Assembly (NCBI GenBank): GCA_001314655.1
Contig: LJSF01000016.1
Location: 124,001 to 188,000 of the forward strand
Origin: Rhodobacteraceae bacterium HLUCCA08
Lineage (GTDB): Bacteria > Pseudomonadota > Alphaproteobacteria > Rhodobacterales > Rhodobacteraceae
DNA: 64,000 nt
Direction of reading: 5' to 3'
The notes below the pieces were generated by a model. That model saw only the letters and a program-made list of their open reading frames with translations, ran no database searches and was not told the DNA's origin. This document shows, in pieces, positions 34,077-42,389 of this stretch (the stretch's first letter is position 1; the number at the start of each line of letters is the position of its first letter). The position numbers and the translations under genes were made by a program.

Positions 34077-34880
34077 ATGCCGCTGTTCACCCTTGTCCTT
34101 GTCGCCCTGATCCAGGGCATCACCGAATTTCTGCCGGTCTCGTCCTCCGGCCACCTGATCCTGTTGCCCGAACTGACCGGGATGCAGGACCAGGGCCAGG
34201 TCATCGACGTCGCCGTCCATGTCGGCACGCTGTTCGCCGTGATCCTGTATTTCTGGCGTGATGTGCGCACCGCCTTTTTCGGCCTCGGCCGCCTGCTGCG
34301 CGGGCGGGTCGATACCGCCGGCGCCTTCCTTGCGCTGTGCCTGATCATCGCCACGATCCCGGCGGTGCTGTTCGGGCTGGTGCTCAAGCTGACCGGGCTG
34401 GATGACATGATGCGGTCGATGGCGGTGATCGGCTGGACCATGCTGATCTTCGGGCTGGTGCTGTATTGGGCCGACCAGAAGGGCGCGACCGACCGCACCG
34501 CCCCGCAATGGAGCCTGCGCCACGCGGTGATCATGGGGCTGTGGCAGGCGCTGGCGCTGATCCCGGGCACCTCGCGCTCGGGCATCACCATCACCGCCGG
34601 GCGCATGCTGGGCTATGGCCGCGACAGCGCGGCGCGGCTGGCCATGCTGATGTCGATCCCGATCATCGTCGCCTCGGGCGTGCTGCTGGGCGCCGAGGTG
34701 ATCGTCACCGCCGATGCCCGCGCCGCCCGCGACGGCGCCATCGCCGCCGCGCTGGCTTTCGTATCGGCACTTGCCGCGCTCAGCCTGATGATGCGCCTTC
34801 TGCGCACCGTCAGCTTCACCCCCTACGTGATCTACCGCGTCGCCTTGGGCATCGTGCTGCTGGTGATCGCCTACAGCTAG
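34077..34880 (+). CDS. uppP: Undecaprenyl-diphosphate phosphatase
   Basis: This 267-residue inner-membrane enzyme recycles undecaprenyl pyrophosphate to the monophosphate carrier used for cell-wall and surface-glycan synthesis, and its activity gives bacitracin resistance. It has the two family motifs: GITEFLPVSSSGHLIL (residues about 15-31) and the second stretch LIPGTSRSGITITAGRMLG. About eight membrane segments follow the expected pattern. Its TAG stop is part of CTAG, which also serves as the stop of the convergent gene. Confidence 0.96.
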   Translation: MPLFTLVLVALIQGITEFLPVSSSGHLILLPELTGMQDQGQVIDVAVHVGTLFAVILYFWRDVRTAFFGLGRLLRGRVDTAGAFLALCLIIATIPAVLFGLVLKLTGLDDMMRSMAVIGWTMLIFGLVLYWADQKGATDRTAPQWSLRHAVIMGLWQALALIPGTSRSGITITAGRMLGYGRDSAARLAMLMSIPIIVASGVLLGAEVIVTADARAARDGAIAAALAFVSALAALSLMMRLLRTVSFTPYVIYRVALGIVLLVIAYS

Positions 34881-35854
34881 GCCTTGAGGTTGCGGGCGCT
34901 GTCCTTGATCTCGGCATATTGCCCGGACTTGCGGAACCGCCACAGGTAGTCGGGCAGGATCGCCTCCATCGCCTGGGGCTGGATGCCCAGGGCCTCGAAT
35001 CCCTGCGCGCCATCGGCCACGACGTTGTCCACGCCCAGGCTCTTGACCTGGTCGGCGGTGATCGGCGGCGTGACGATGTTGAACGTCGCGGCACGGAGGA
35101 TGTTGAAGCCCCAGGCCATCACCCGCGCGATCCAGAACGGCATGTTCCAGATCAGCCGGCGGCGCCGGATCACGCCCAGCATGTCGCGCATCAATTCGCG
35201 GAAGGTCGCGACCTCGGGCCCGCCCAGTTCGAACAGGCCCTGCGCCGTGCCCTCGACCCCCATCACCGCGGCCTGCGCCACGTCGTCGACATGGACCGGC
35301 TGGAACCGGGTCTTGCCGCCCACCACCGGCAGCACCGGCGACATCATCGCCATCCCGGCGAAGCGGTTGAAGAAATCGTCCTCGGGTCCGAACAGCACCG
35401 ACGGGCGCAGGATCATCGCGCCCGGCATATGCCGCAGCACCGCCTGTTCGCCCAGCGCCTTGGTGCGGGCATAGGTGCTGGGGCCGTCCGCATCGGCACC
35501 GATCGCGCTGATCTGAACCATGCGCGTCACGCCCTGCTCGGCGGCGATCCGGGCGATCCGCTCGGCGCCTTCGTGCTGGACCGCGGCGAAATTGTTCTTG
35601 CCATGGGCATCGAAGGTGCCGACGCAATTGACCACCGCATCGGCGCCGCGCATCACCGCGCGCACGCTGTCATCGTCGCGGATGTTGCAGAATACAGGCT
35701 CCACCTGGCCGACGGCGCCATAGGGGCGCACGAACATCGCCTGGTTGGGATCGCGCACCGCGACCCGGATGCGCCAGCCCTTGGCGGCAAGCCGCCGCGC
35801 GATGTAACGGCCCAGGAACCCCGACCCGCCATAAATCGTGACAAGCTTGCTCAT
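34877..35854 (-). CDS. NDUFA9-like complex I NAD(P)-binding protein (SDR family)
   Basis: This 325-residue atypical short-chain dehydrogenase has the GGSGFLGRYIARRLA nucleotide-binding loop, VNCVGTFD, VQISAIGADADGPSTYARTKALGEQ with its Tyr and Lys, and LRPSVLFGPEDDFFNRF. It resembles the mitochondrial complex I accessory subunit NDUFA9 and similar bacterial proteins. In alphaproteobacteria the homologue has been linked to complex I assembly or quinone biosynthesis. The start at 35854 gives a clean N-terminus (SKLVTIYGG). It overlaps uppP tail to tail by 4 bases. Confidence 0.88.
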   Translation of the reverse strand: MSKLVTIYGGSGFLGRYIARRLAAKGWRIRVAVRDPNQAMFVRPYGAVGQVEPVFCNIRDDDSVRAVMRGADAVVNCVGTFDAHGKNNFAAVQHEGAERIARIAAEQGVTRMVQISAIGADADGPSTYARTKALGEQAVLRHMPGAMILRPSVLFGPEDDFFNRFAGMAMMSPVLPVVGGKTRFQPVHVDDVAQAAVMGVEGTAQGLFELGGPEVATFRELMRDMLGVIRRRRLIWNMPFWIARVMAWGFNILRAATFNIVTPPITADQVKSLGVDNVVADGAQGFEALGIQPQAMEAILPDYLWRFRKSGQYAEIKDSARNLKA

Positions 35855-35966
35855 TCGCGCTCTCCCTCGATCCGGCTCGGGGTTTTCTGTATCGTCCGTG
35901 TCGCCGCCGAACAAGGCGCATTCCGGCAGCCCGGAGACCGCAACGCGGATTTCGCCGCAAATCCCG

Positions 35967-35995
35967 TTGACAGCCCCGCCGCGGCATCCTAAACG
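35967..35995 (+). promoter_or_regulatory. Promoter of tRNA-Leu
   Basis: A perfect TTGACA (35967-35972), a 17-base spacer and TAAACG (35990-35995) lie 17 bases before the mature tRNA 5' end. The short leader is typical for a tRNA promoter. Confidence 0.75.
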
Positions 35996-36012
35996 GCGGC
36001 CTCACGTTACCT

Positions 36013-36099
36013 GCCCAGGTGGCGGAATTGGTAGACGCGCTGGTTTCAGGTACCAGTGGCCGAAAGGTCGTGGAAGTTCGAGTCTTCTCCTGGGCACCA
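36013..36099 (+). tRNA. tRNA-Leu (anticodon CAG)
   Basis: An 87-nt class II tRNA with encoded CCA. The acceptor stem GCCCAGG pairs with CCTGGGC (36089-36095), followed by discriminator A and CCA (36097-36099). The anticodon stem CTGGT/ACCAG encloses TTCAGGT, giving anticodon CAG, which reads CUG leucine codons, the main leucine codon in this GC-rich genome. A long variable arm (TGGCCGAAAGGTCG) and the GTTCGAGTC T-arm confirm Leu type. Confidence 0.96.
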
Positions 36100-36108
36100 T
36101 TCCTTCCT

Positions 36109-36133
36109 CCCCGCCGGCCTTCGGGCCGCGGGG
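36109..36133 (+). terminator. Hairpin after tRNA-Leu
   Basis: A strong GC stem (CCCCGC-CGGCC with GGCCG-CGGGG, one bulged C) closes a TTCG tetraloop 10 bases after the tRNA CCA end. No T-tract follows, so it may act in 3' processing or as a weak terminator. Confidence 0.5.
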
Positions 36134-36161
36134 ACGAAAGACCCCCCGAACCGACAACAGA

Positions 36162-36947
36162 TCACGGCCACAGCGCCGCGACGATCGCGTCCAGCCCATC
36201 GGTCAGCGCGGCCGGGCCGGGCTGCAGGATCAGCGGTGACTTGATTTCGACGATGCGGTCCTCGGCCACCGCCGGGATCGCGGCCCAGCCGTCGCGGGCG
36301 GCGATCTTTTCGGGTCGCACCTTCTTGCCGCACCACGAGGCCAGGATCACCCGGGGCGCCGCCGCGATCACCTGCGCGCCGGTGACGACCCGATCCGGCG
36401 CCGCCGGCTGCGCGGCCAGATCGGCGAACACGTCTCGGCCCCCGGCGATGTCGATCAGCTCGGACACCCAGCCGACACCGCTGATCATCGGCTCGTCCCA
36501 TTCCTCGAAATAGACCGGCACCGGGTCGCGCCCGGCGACACGTGCCGCCACGTCCGACAGCCGTGCCGCGTAGCCCGCGGCCAGCGCCTCGGCCCGGTCC
36601 GGCACACCGGTCAGAGCGCCCAGGCTGCGGATCATCGCCAGAATACCGGCGATGTCGCGCTGGTTGTAGCCGATCACGGTGATGCCGGCGGCCATCAGTT
36701 CGGCTGCGATATGGCGTTGAATGTCCGAAAACAGCAGCACGACATCCGGCTCCAGCGCCAGCACCTTGGGCAGATCGGCCGAGGTGAAGGCCGACACCCG
36801 GGGCTTGTCCCTGCGCACCCCGGGCGGGCGCACCGCATAGCCCGATACGCCCACGATCCGGTCCTGCTGGCCCAACAGATACAGCGTCTCGACCGTTTCC
36901 TCGGTCAGGCAGACGATGCGCTCGGGCGGAAAGCGGCGCAGGCTCAC
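36162..36947 (-). CDS. BtuF-like cobalamin-binding protein without signal peptide
   Basis: This 261-residue protein has the two-lobed periplasmic-binding fold of the BtuF/FepB type: RIVCLTEETVETLYLLGQQDRIVGVSG at the start of lobe 1, LEPDVVLLF, VIGYNQRDIAGIL, and lobe 2 with YFEEWDEPMISGVGWVSELI. The start is GTG 36947, which overlaps the upstream stop (GTGA), and the first residues are VSLRRFPPERIV, so no signal peptide is present. It lies downstream of a cobalamin riboswitch on the same strand. Corrinoid binding is therefore well supported, but its location and partner are unclear. No BtuC, BtuD or BtuB gene is nearby. Confidence 0.82.
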   Translation of the reverse strand: MSLRRFPPERIVCLTEETVETLYLLGQQDRIVGVSGYAVRPPGVRRDKPRVSAFTSADLPKVLALEPDVVLLFSDIQRHIAAELMAAGITVIGYNQRDIAGILAMIRSLGALTGVPDRAEALAAGYAARLSDVAARVAGRDPVPVYFEEWDEPMISGVGWVSELIDIAGGRDVFADLAAQPAAPDRVVTGAQVIAAAPRVILASWCGKKVRPEKIAARDGWAAIPAVAEDRIVEIKSPLILQPGPAALTDGLDAIVAALWP

Positions 36948-37246
36948 AGCAGGGCCCGCCGCGCGCGCGCCCCGCCCCGGCGCCGGGCGCGCGGCAAGGC
37001 CAGGTCCAATGGCCGGGGCGGCACGGCGAGCGAGGCGACCAGCAGGTCGCAGAACGCCGCCACCGCCGGATCGGTCGCTGCCAGGGGGTCCGCATGGGCC
37101 AGCGCCCGAAGCGCGGCGCGGCGGTAATCGCCACCGCCGGGCAACAGCCCAATCCACTGGATAAAACCCATCCGGCCCAGTTCGGCCGCCCTGTCGGGGT
37201 CGGTCACGTCGACCTGAAGGCCGACCAATACACGGTCTATCATCAT
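36944..37246 (-). CDS. Unknown 100-aa protein under B12 riboswitch
   Basis: The 100-residue product has no signal peptide or membrane helix and no family I recognise. It contains GRMGFIQWIGLLPGGGDYRRAA in its first half and a strongly basic tail (RARRRGGARARRALL). The start at 37246 (or 37243; the codons are ATGATG) follows GGAGGGCGCAAGG. Its stop overlaps the GTG of the BtuF-like gene, so the two are translationally coupled. Control by the riboswitch implies a role in corrinoid uptake, salvage or use. Confidence 0.68.
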   Translation of the reverse strand: MMIDRVLVGLQVDVTDPDRAAELGRMGFIQWIGLLPGGGDYRRAALRALAHADPLAATDPAVAAFCDLLVASLAVPPRPLDLALPRARRRGGARARRALL

Positions 37247-37387
37247 CCTTGCGCCCTCCGCGCGATGGGGACGGGGCGGTCGGGGGGCCGGGACAGGGGC
37301 ACAGCGGACGGGCCGATGCGGCATCTGGCGGCACCTGCCGGGACACCCCGCCCGGATTGCAGTGACACGCGGCCCCGAACGGAGCCA

Positions 37388-37582
37388 CGGTGACGGCAGG
37401 TCTCCTGACTTGCGGGTCGTCGCTTGCCGAACCTTCCCGGGCCATCGGCCCAGTGGCTGTTTCGGGTCGCTCGCCGCCTACAGTTGCGGGGGCAGTCGCG
37501 GCCTTGCCCGATCCCGGGCGCACCGCGTTCCCTTTTGCACCCCGTCCCGCCCATCGGGCGCCACGGGGACCGTCACGCCCAA
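37388..37582 (-). promoter_or_regulatory. Cobalamin riboswitch
   Basis: On the minus strand the order of conserved elements matches the cobalamin riboswitch: GGTCCCCG near 37570, AAAAGGGAACGCGGTGCG near 37540-37525, the box CTGCCCCCGCAACTGTAG near 37494-37477, and the closing GTCAGGAGACCTGCCG (37410-37395). It lies 140-150 bases before the 100-aa ORF, and the spacer (37247-37387) would hold the expression platform. The rest of the 445-base gap (37583-37691) shows nothing I recognise besides the likely promoters of this unit and of rnd. Confidence 0.93.
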
Positions 37583-37691
37583 TCGGTAGGCCCTGGCCGC
37601 CCCCGCCGTCAATCGCCGATTGCGACCAGTGCCGTTGCCCCGCCCGGCCAAAAGCCGTATCGACGACGCCAGCATCACGCATGAGGGCCCC

Positions 37692-38303
37692 ATGGCGAAC
37701 CATCTTTACATGACCGATCTGCCCGACGGGCTGGACCTGGGCCCTGTCGTCGCCATCGATTGCGAAACCATGGGCCTGATCCCCGGCCGCGACCGGCTGT
37801 GCCTGGTGCAGATGTCGGGCGGCGACGGCGACGCCCACATGGTGCAGATCCGCAAGGGCCAGACCGAGGCGCCGAACCTGACCCGGATGCTGGCCGATCC
37901 GGCCGTGCTCAAGCTGTTCCATTTCGGCCGCTTCGACATCGCCGCGCTCTACAAGACCTTCGGCGTGCTCTGCGCCCCGGTCTGGTGCACCAAGATCGCC
38001 TCCAAGCTGGTGCGCACCTACACCGACCGGCACGGGCTCAAATTCCTGCTGGCCGAACTGCTGAACATCGACATCTCCAAGCACCAGCAGATGAGCGATT
38101 GGGGCGCCGAAACCCTGTCCGAGGCACAGCTGGAATATGCCGCGTCGGACGTGCTGTATCTGCACCGCCTGAAAGAGGCGCTGGACGACCGTCTGGCCCG
38201 CGAAGGCCGGGCCGAGATCGCCCAGGCCTGTTTCGATTTCCTGCCGATGCGCGCCCGGCTCGACCTGGCCGGCTGGCCGGAACAGGACATCTTCGCGCAC
38301 TGA
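37692..38303 (+). CDS. rnd: Short ribonuclease D
   Basis: This 204-residue exonuclease has the DEDDy fold: VAIDCETMGL (Asp and Glu of Exo I), FHFGRFDIAALY (Exo II) and EYAASDVLYL (Exo III with Tyr). RNase D trims tRNA 3' ends. It lacks the C-terminal HRDC domains found in E. coli RNase D; single-domain forms are common in alphaproteobacteria. The start at 37692 was chosen to match the family N-terminus. It precedes kdsD with almost no gap and may be co-transcribed with it. Confidence 0.9.
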   Translation: MANHLYMTDLPDGLDLGPVVAIDCETMGLIPGRDRLCLVQMSGGDGDAHMVQIRKGQTEAPNLTRMLADPAVLKLFHFGRFDIAALYKTFGVLCAPVWCTKIASKLVRTYTDRHGLKFLLAELLNIDISKHQQMSDWGAETLSEAQLEYAASDVLYLHRLKEALDDRLAREGRAEIAQACFDFLPMRARLDLAGWPEQDIFAH

Positions 38304-38304
38304 C

Positions 38305-39273
38305 ATGACCCAGCCCGACACCTATCTTGACACCGCCCGCCGCGTCATCCGGCACGAGGCCGATGCCCTGACCACCCTTGCCGACGCCATCGGCGACAGC
38401 TTTTCCCGCGCCGTTGCGATGATCCTGGCCGCGAAGGGCCGCGTCATCGTCTCGGGCATGGGCAAATCCGGCCATATCGCGCACAAGATCGCCGCCACGC
38501 TGGCCTCGACCGGAACGCCGGCGCAATTCGTCCACCCGGCCGAGGCCAGCCATGGCGACCTGGGCATGGTCACACGGGACGATGTGGTCCTGGCCGTGTC
38601 GAATTCCGGAGAAACCCCGGAACTGGCCGACCTGCTGGCCTATACACGGCGCTTTTCGATCCCGCTGATCGGGCTGTGCAGCCGCGCCGACAGCACCCTG
38701 GCCCAGCAATCGGACGTGGCCCTGGTGATGCCCCGCATCCCCGAGGCCTGCACCACCGGCAAGGTTCCGACCACCTCGACCACCATGACGCTGGCCCTGG
38801 GCGATGCGCTGGCCGTCGCGTTGATGGAACACCGCGCCTTCACCCCCGAGGATTTCCGCGCCTTCCATCCCGGCGGCTCGCTGGGGGCGCAATTGTCCAG
38901 GGTCGGCGATCTGATGCATGGCGGCGACATGCTGCCGCTGGTGGGCGAGGACACCCCGATGTCGGCCGCGCTGCTGGAGATCAGCCGGAAGGGCTTCGGC
39001 GTGGTCGGCGTCGTCGACGGCACCGGCGATCTTGTCGGCATCATCACCGATGGCGACCTGCGGCGGAACATGGACGGGCTGCTCGACCACACCGCCGGCC
39101 GGGTCATGACCCGCGACCCCCGCAGCATCGGCCCCGACATGCTGGCCGAACAGGCGCTTGCGGCCATGAACGATCACAAGATCACCTGCCTGTTCGTGGT
39201 CGATCCGCCCGCATCCCGCAATCCGGTCGGGATCCTGCATATCCACGACTGCCTGCGCGCCGGGATCGTCTGA
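38305..39273 (+). CDS. kdsD: Arabinose-5-phosphate isomerase (KpsF/GutQ type)
   Basis: This 322-residue enzyme converts ribulose-5-phosphate to arabinose-5-phosphate, the first step of Kdo synthesis for LPS or capsule. It has an N-terminal SIS domain (RVIVSGMGKSGHIAHKIAATLASTG, HPAEASHGDLGM, SNSGETPEL) and two C-terminal CBS domains (GDLMHGGDMLPLV and GRVMTRDPRSI). It starts one base after rnd and is followed by lptC, lptA and lptB. That fits an envelope-biogenesis operon and pairs functionally with kdsB at 48746. Confidence 0.95.
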   Translation: MTQPDTYLDTARRVIRHEADALTTLADAIGDSFSRAVAMILAAKGRVIVSGMGKSGHIAHKIAATLASTGTPAQFVHPAEASHGDLGMVTRDDVVLAVSNSGETPELADLLAYTRRFSIPLIGLCSRADSTLAQQSDVALVMPRIPEACTTGKVPTTSTTMTLALGDALAVALMEHRAFTPEDFRAFHPGGSLGAQLSRVGDLMHGGDMLPLVGEDTPMSAALLEISRKGFGVVGVVDGTGDLVGIITDGDLRRNMDGLLDHTAGRVMTRDPRSIGPDMLAEQALAAMNDHKITCLFVVDPPASRNPVGILHIHDCLRAGIV

Positions 39274-39276
39274 GCC

Positions 39277-39873
39277 ATGATGCCCGCCGACAACGCCTAT
39301 TCCCGCGTCATCGGCATCCTCAAGGTCGTGCTGCCGCTGACCGCGCTGGCGCTTCTGGCGACGCTGTTCCTGTTCGCGCGCGCGCCTGTCGGCGAAGGCG
39401 ACATCCCCTTTGCCGAAATCGAGGACATCGCCCGTGAATCGCGCCTGACCCAGGCCCGGATCAGCGGCGTGACCGATGACGGCGCGGTTTTCACCCTCTC
39501 GGCGCGCGGCGCGAGGCCGGCCAACGGCGCCGTCACCGTCGACGGGATCGAGGCCCGGATCGACGCGACCGACGGCACCGGAATCGAGATCACCGCCGGG
39601 ATGGGGACGCTCGATACCGACAGCCAGGTGGCGCGGCTGACCGGGCTGGCGCGGCTGGAAACCTCCAGTGGCTACCAGATGGAAACCGCCGGGCTGATCG
39701 CCGACCTGGCGACCGGAACCGTGACCAGCGACGGCGCCCTCGAAATCCAGGCCCCCTACGGGACGCTCACCGCCGGACGGGTCACGGTGGAAACCAATGC
39801 CGACGGCGCTGGCGCGCGAATGGTTTTCAATGACGGCGTCCGGCTGATATACCAACCGCAAATTCAGGATTGA
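39277..39873 (+). CDS. lptC: LPS export protein LptC
   Basis: This 198-residue protein has one N-terminal membrane helix (VIGILKVVLPLTALALLATLF) and a periplasmic beta-jellyroll. It joins the LptB2FG complex to LptA and moves LPS across the periplasm. The sequence is weakly conserved, as usual for LptC. The call rests on the N-terminal anchor, the beta pattern, and position 3 bases after kdsD and just before lptA. Confidence 0.88.
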   Translation: MMPADNAYSRVIGILKVVLPLTALALLATLFLFARAPVGEGDIPFAEIEDIARESRLTQARISGVTDDGAVFTLSARGARPANGAVTVDGIEARIDATDGTGIEITAGMGTLDTDSQVARLTGLARLETSSGYQMETAGLIADLATGTVTSDGALEIQAPYGTLTAGRVTVETNADGAGARMVFNDGVRLIYQPQIQD

Positions 39874-39878
39874 GTCCC

Positions 39879-40358
39879 GTGCGTTTCCTTATTGCTGCAT
39901 TCGCCCTTCTGGCCGCGACCGGCCCCGGCCTGGCCCAGACCGACATCACCCTGGGCGGCATCAGCGCCGATCCCGGCGACCCGGTCGAGGTCAGCGCCGA
40001 CAGCCTGTCGGTCGACCAGGATACCGGCCTTGCGGTCTTTACCGGCAATGTCGTCGTCGGCCAGGGCGATCTGCGGCTGTCGGCCGGCCAGGTCACCGTG
40101 CGTTACGACGAGGCCACCGGCGATATCACCACGCTCGACATCAGCGGCGGCGTCACCTTCGTGACCGCGACCGAAGAGGCAGAGGCCGACTCGGCCACCT
40201 ACGATATCTCGGGCGGTGTGCTGGTTCTGACCGGCAACGTCCTGTTGTCCCAGGGCGCCAGCGCGACCTCTGCCGACCGGATGCGCGTCGACCTGGAAAG
40301 CGGCGCCGCCCAGATGGACGGGAACGTCCGCGTCATCTTCAACCAGGGCGATCAGTGA
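39879..40358 (+). CDS. lptA: LPS transport periplasmic protein LptA
   Basis: This 159-residue protein has a signal peptide (VRFLIAAFALLAATGPGLAQ, GTG start) and an OstA-like beta-jellyroll with repeated strands (VEVSADSLSVDQDTGLAVFTGNV, GDLRLSAGQVTV, ADRMRVDLESGAAQMDGNVRV). It forms the periplasmic bridge for LPS. GTG 39879 is chosen since AGGA lies 9 bases upstream and the signal peptide then starts correctly. Its TGA overlaps the ATG of lptB. Confidence 0.92.
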   Translation: MRFLIAAFALLAATGPGLAQTDITLGGISADPGDPVEVSADSLSVDQDTGLAVFTGNVVVGQGDLRLSAGQVTVRYDEATGDITTLDISGGVTFVTATEEAEADSATYDISGGVLVLTGNVLLSQGASATSADRMRVDLESGAAQMDGNVRVIFNQGDQ

Positions 40359-41116
40359 TGGCGCCCGCCCCGACGCTGACCGTCACCGACGGCGATGTCG
40401 GGCTGCGCGTGGTCAACCTGCGCAAGAGCTATCGCAAACGGCTGGTGATACGCGATGTCAGCCTGACGCTGGGTCGGGGCGAGGTCGTGGCCCTGCTGGG
40501 GCCCAACGGGTCGGGCAAGACGACCTGTTTCTACATGATCGCCGGCCTCGTCACCCCCGAGGCGGGTCACGTGATCATCGACGGGCGCGACGTGACGCCG
40601 CTGCCGATGTATCGCCGCGCCAGGATGGGCATCGGCTACCTGCCGCAGGAAATGTCGATCTTTCGCGGCCTCAGCGTCGAGGACAACATCCTCGCCATCC
40701 TCGAAATCGCCGAACCGGACCGCCACCGCCGGCGCGAGCGGCTCGAGGAATTGCTGTCCGAATTCTCGATCGAGCATTTGCGGCGGGCACCGGCCATGGC
40801 GCTGTCGGGCGGGGAACGGCGGCGCGCGGAAATCGCCCGCTGCCTGGCCGCCGATCCCAAATACGTGCTGCTGGACGAACCCTTTGCCGGGGTCGATCCG
40901 ATCGCGGTCGGCGAAATCCGCGGGCTGGTCGCCGACCTCAAGACCCGCGGGATCGGCGTGCTGATCACCGATCACAACGTCGCCGAAACCCTGCAGATCG
41001 TCGACCGGGCCTATATCCTGCACGACGGCGCCGTCCTGATGTCGGGCACCACCGAAGAGGTCGTGCGCGACGAAAACGTGCGCCGGGTCTATCTGGGCTC
41101 CAATTTTCGCGTCTGA
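40358..41116 (+). CDS. lptB: LPS export ABC transporter ATP-binding protein
   Basis: This 252-residue ATPase powers LPS extraction from the inner membrane. It shows Walker A GPNGSGKTT, Q-loop YLPQEMSIFRGLSVEDNI (typical of LptB), signature LSGGERRRAEIARCL, Walker B LLDEPFAGVDP and the H-loop LITDHNV. The start shares a base with the lptA stop (TGATG). The permeases LptF and LptG are not in this window, as is normal. Confidence 0.97.
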   Translation: MAPAPTLTVTDGDVGLRVVNLRKSYRKRLVIRDVSLTLGRGEVVALLGPNGSGKTTCFYMIAGLVTPEAGHVIIDGRDVTPLPMYRRARMGIGYLPQEMSIFRGLSVEDNILAILEIAEPDRHRRRERLEELLSEFSIEHLRRAPAMALSGGERRRAEIARCLAADPKYVLLDEPFAGVDPIAVGEIRGLVADLKTRGIGVLITDHNVAETLQIVDRAYILHDGAVLMSGTTEEVVRDENVRRVYLGSNFRV

Positions 41117-41315
41117 CGGGAATCCTTGACACAAATGCCGCCTCTGTCGCCCAATGGGGCGATGACGAACCCCGCTTACCCGAATCGTATGGTCACGCCC
41201 CGTCGGCAGACCGAATACGGCGTTGAAGTGGTCGTCGTCTCCCTGTATCGCAGCGCCTGAACCGGCGGGGCGCAAGCCCGGCACGGCGGCCGCGTGGCAT
41301 GTTAGGAGGAACCAA

Positions 41316-41894
41316 GTGCGCTACCAGATCACCGGAAAACAGATCGATATCGGCGAAGCTCTGCAAACCCACGTCCAGACCGAACTGGGCGAGATGTTCG
41401 GGAAATATGCCGGTCGCCCGACCGACGCGACCGTGACATTTTCCAAGAGCGGGGCCGAATTCGTCTGCGAGGCGGTCGTGCACCTGTCCACCGGCCTGAC
41501 GACCCAGGCCAAGGGCCATGCCCACGAAATCTATGCCGCCTTCGAAAGCGCGCGCGAAAAGATGGACAAGCAGCTGCGCCGCTACAAGCGCCGGCTGAAG
41601 GATCACCACAAGGATCGCGAAGACCCGGTTGAACTCATGATGGCCGGCACCTATATCCTCGCGCAATCGGACGGCGACGAAGAGCTCGAGTCGACCGAAG
41701 ACCACACCGCGATGATCGTGGCCGAGATGGAGACCAAGGTGCCCACCCTGTCTGTCAGCGACGCGGTCATGCAACTGGAACTGGCCCACGCGCCGGTTCA
41801 GGTGTTTCGCAATGAAGGGCACGGCGGGATCAACGTCGTCTACCGGCGTGAAGACGGCAATATCGGCTGGATCGATCCCCGGAACGAAGGCTGA
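41316..41894 (+). CDS. hpf: Ribosome hibernation promoting factor, long form
   Basis: This 192-residue protein has the N-terminal S30AE domain (RYQITGKQIDIGEALQTHV, TVTFSKSGAEFVCEAVV) with its basic helix (KMDKQLRRYKRRLKDHH). A C-terminal dimerisation domain (LSVSDAVMQLELAHAPVQVFRN, INVVYRREDGNIGWIDP) drives 100S ribosome formation in the long type. The GTG start at 41316 follows the excellent site TAGGAGGAACCAA. The location between lptB and ptsN matches the rpoN-type locus order, but rpoN is missing. Confidence 0.95.
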   Translation: MRYQITGKQIDIGEALQTHVQTELGEMFGKYAGRPTDATVTFSKSGAEFVCEAVVHLSTGLTTQAKGHAHEIYAAFESAREKMDKQLRRYKRRLKDHHKDREDPVELMMAGTYILAQSDGDEELESTEDHTAMIVAEMETKVPTLSVSDAVMQLELAHAPVQVFRNEGHGGINVVYRREDGNIGWIDPRNEG

Positions 41895-41924
41895 GCCGGG
41901 AAACCCGGCAGGAAAGCAGGTTTC

Positions 41925-42389
41925 ATGAACATGTCGGATCTCCTCCCTCAGGGAGGTATCAAGCTCATTGGAGCGGCCAGCAGCAAGAAACGGCTTTTCC
42001 ACGACCTGGGCGAAATGGCCGAAAGCTGTTTCGGGTTGCAGCATGGCGACGTGGTCGACGCGCTGCTTGAACGCGAAACCCTGGGCCCGACCGGCGTCGG
42101 CGCCGGCATCGCCCTGCCCCATGCCCGCATGTCGGGCATGGACAGCGTCAAGGGCCTGTTCGTGCGCCTTAAGAAACCGCTCGATTTCGAGGCGGTGGAC
42201 CGGCATCCGGTGGACCTCGTGTTTGCCCTGTTCGCGCCGGAAAATGCCGGCGTCGATCACCTCAAGGCCCTGGCCCTGGTGTCGCGCACCATGCGCGATG
42301 CCGATGTCTGCGCCAAGCTGCGGGCGAATTCGGACCCCGCGACGTTGCACACCATCCTGACCGAGGCGGCGACCTCTCAGGCGGCGTAG
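41925..42389 (+). CDS. ptsN: PTS IIA-like nitrogen regulatory protein
   Basis: This 154-residue EIIA protein is the end acceptor of the nitrogen phosphotransfer chain. It has the phosphorylated His66 in GAGIALPHARM, the N-terminal SKKRLFHDLGEMA segment and PVDLVFALFAPENAGVDHLKAL. It probably regulates potassium handling and metabolism. It lies 30 bases after hpf and ends with a 13-base tail-to-tail overlap with the sulfotransferase gene. Confidence 0.94.
   Translation: MNMSDLLPQGGIKLIGAASSKKRLFHDLGEMAESCFGLQHGDVVDALLERETLGPTGVGAGIALPHARMSGMDSVKGLFVRLKKPLDFEAVDRHPVDLVFALFAPENAGVDHLKALALVSRTMRDADVCAKLRANSDPATLHTILTEAATSQAA

Noticed and set aside
36013-36099. tRNA-Leu as a possible phage or island attachment site
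   Set aside because: No integrase, direct repeat of the tRNA 3' end, or atypical composition is seen on either side.
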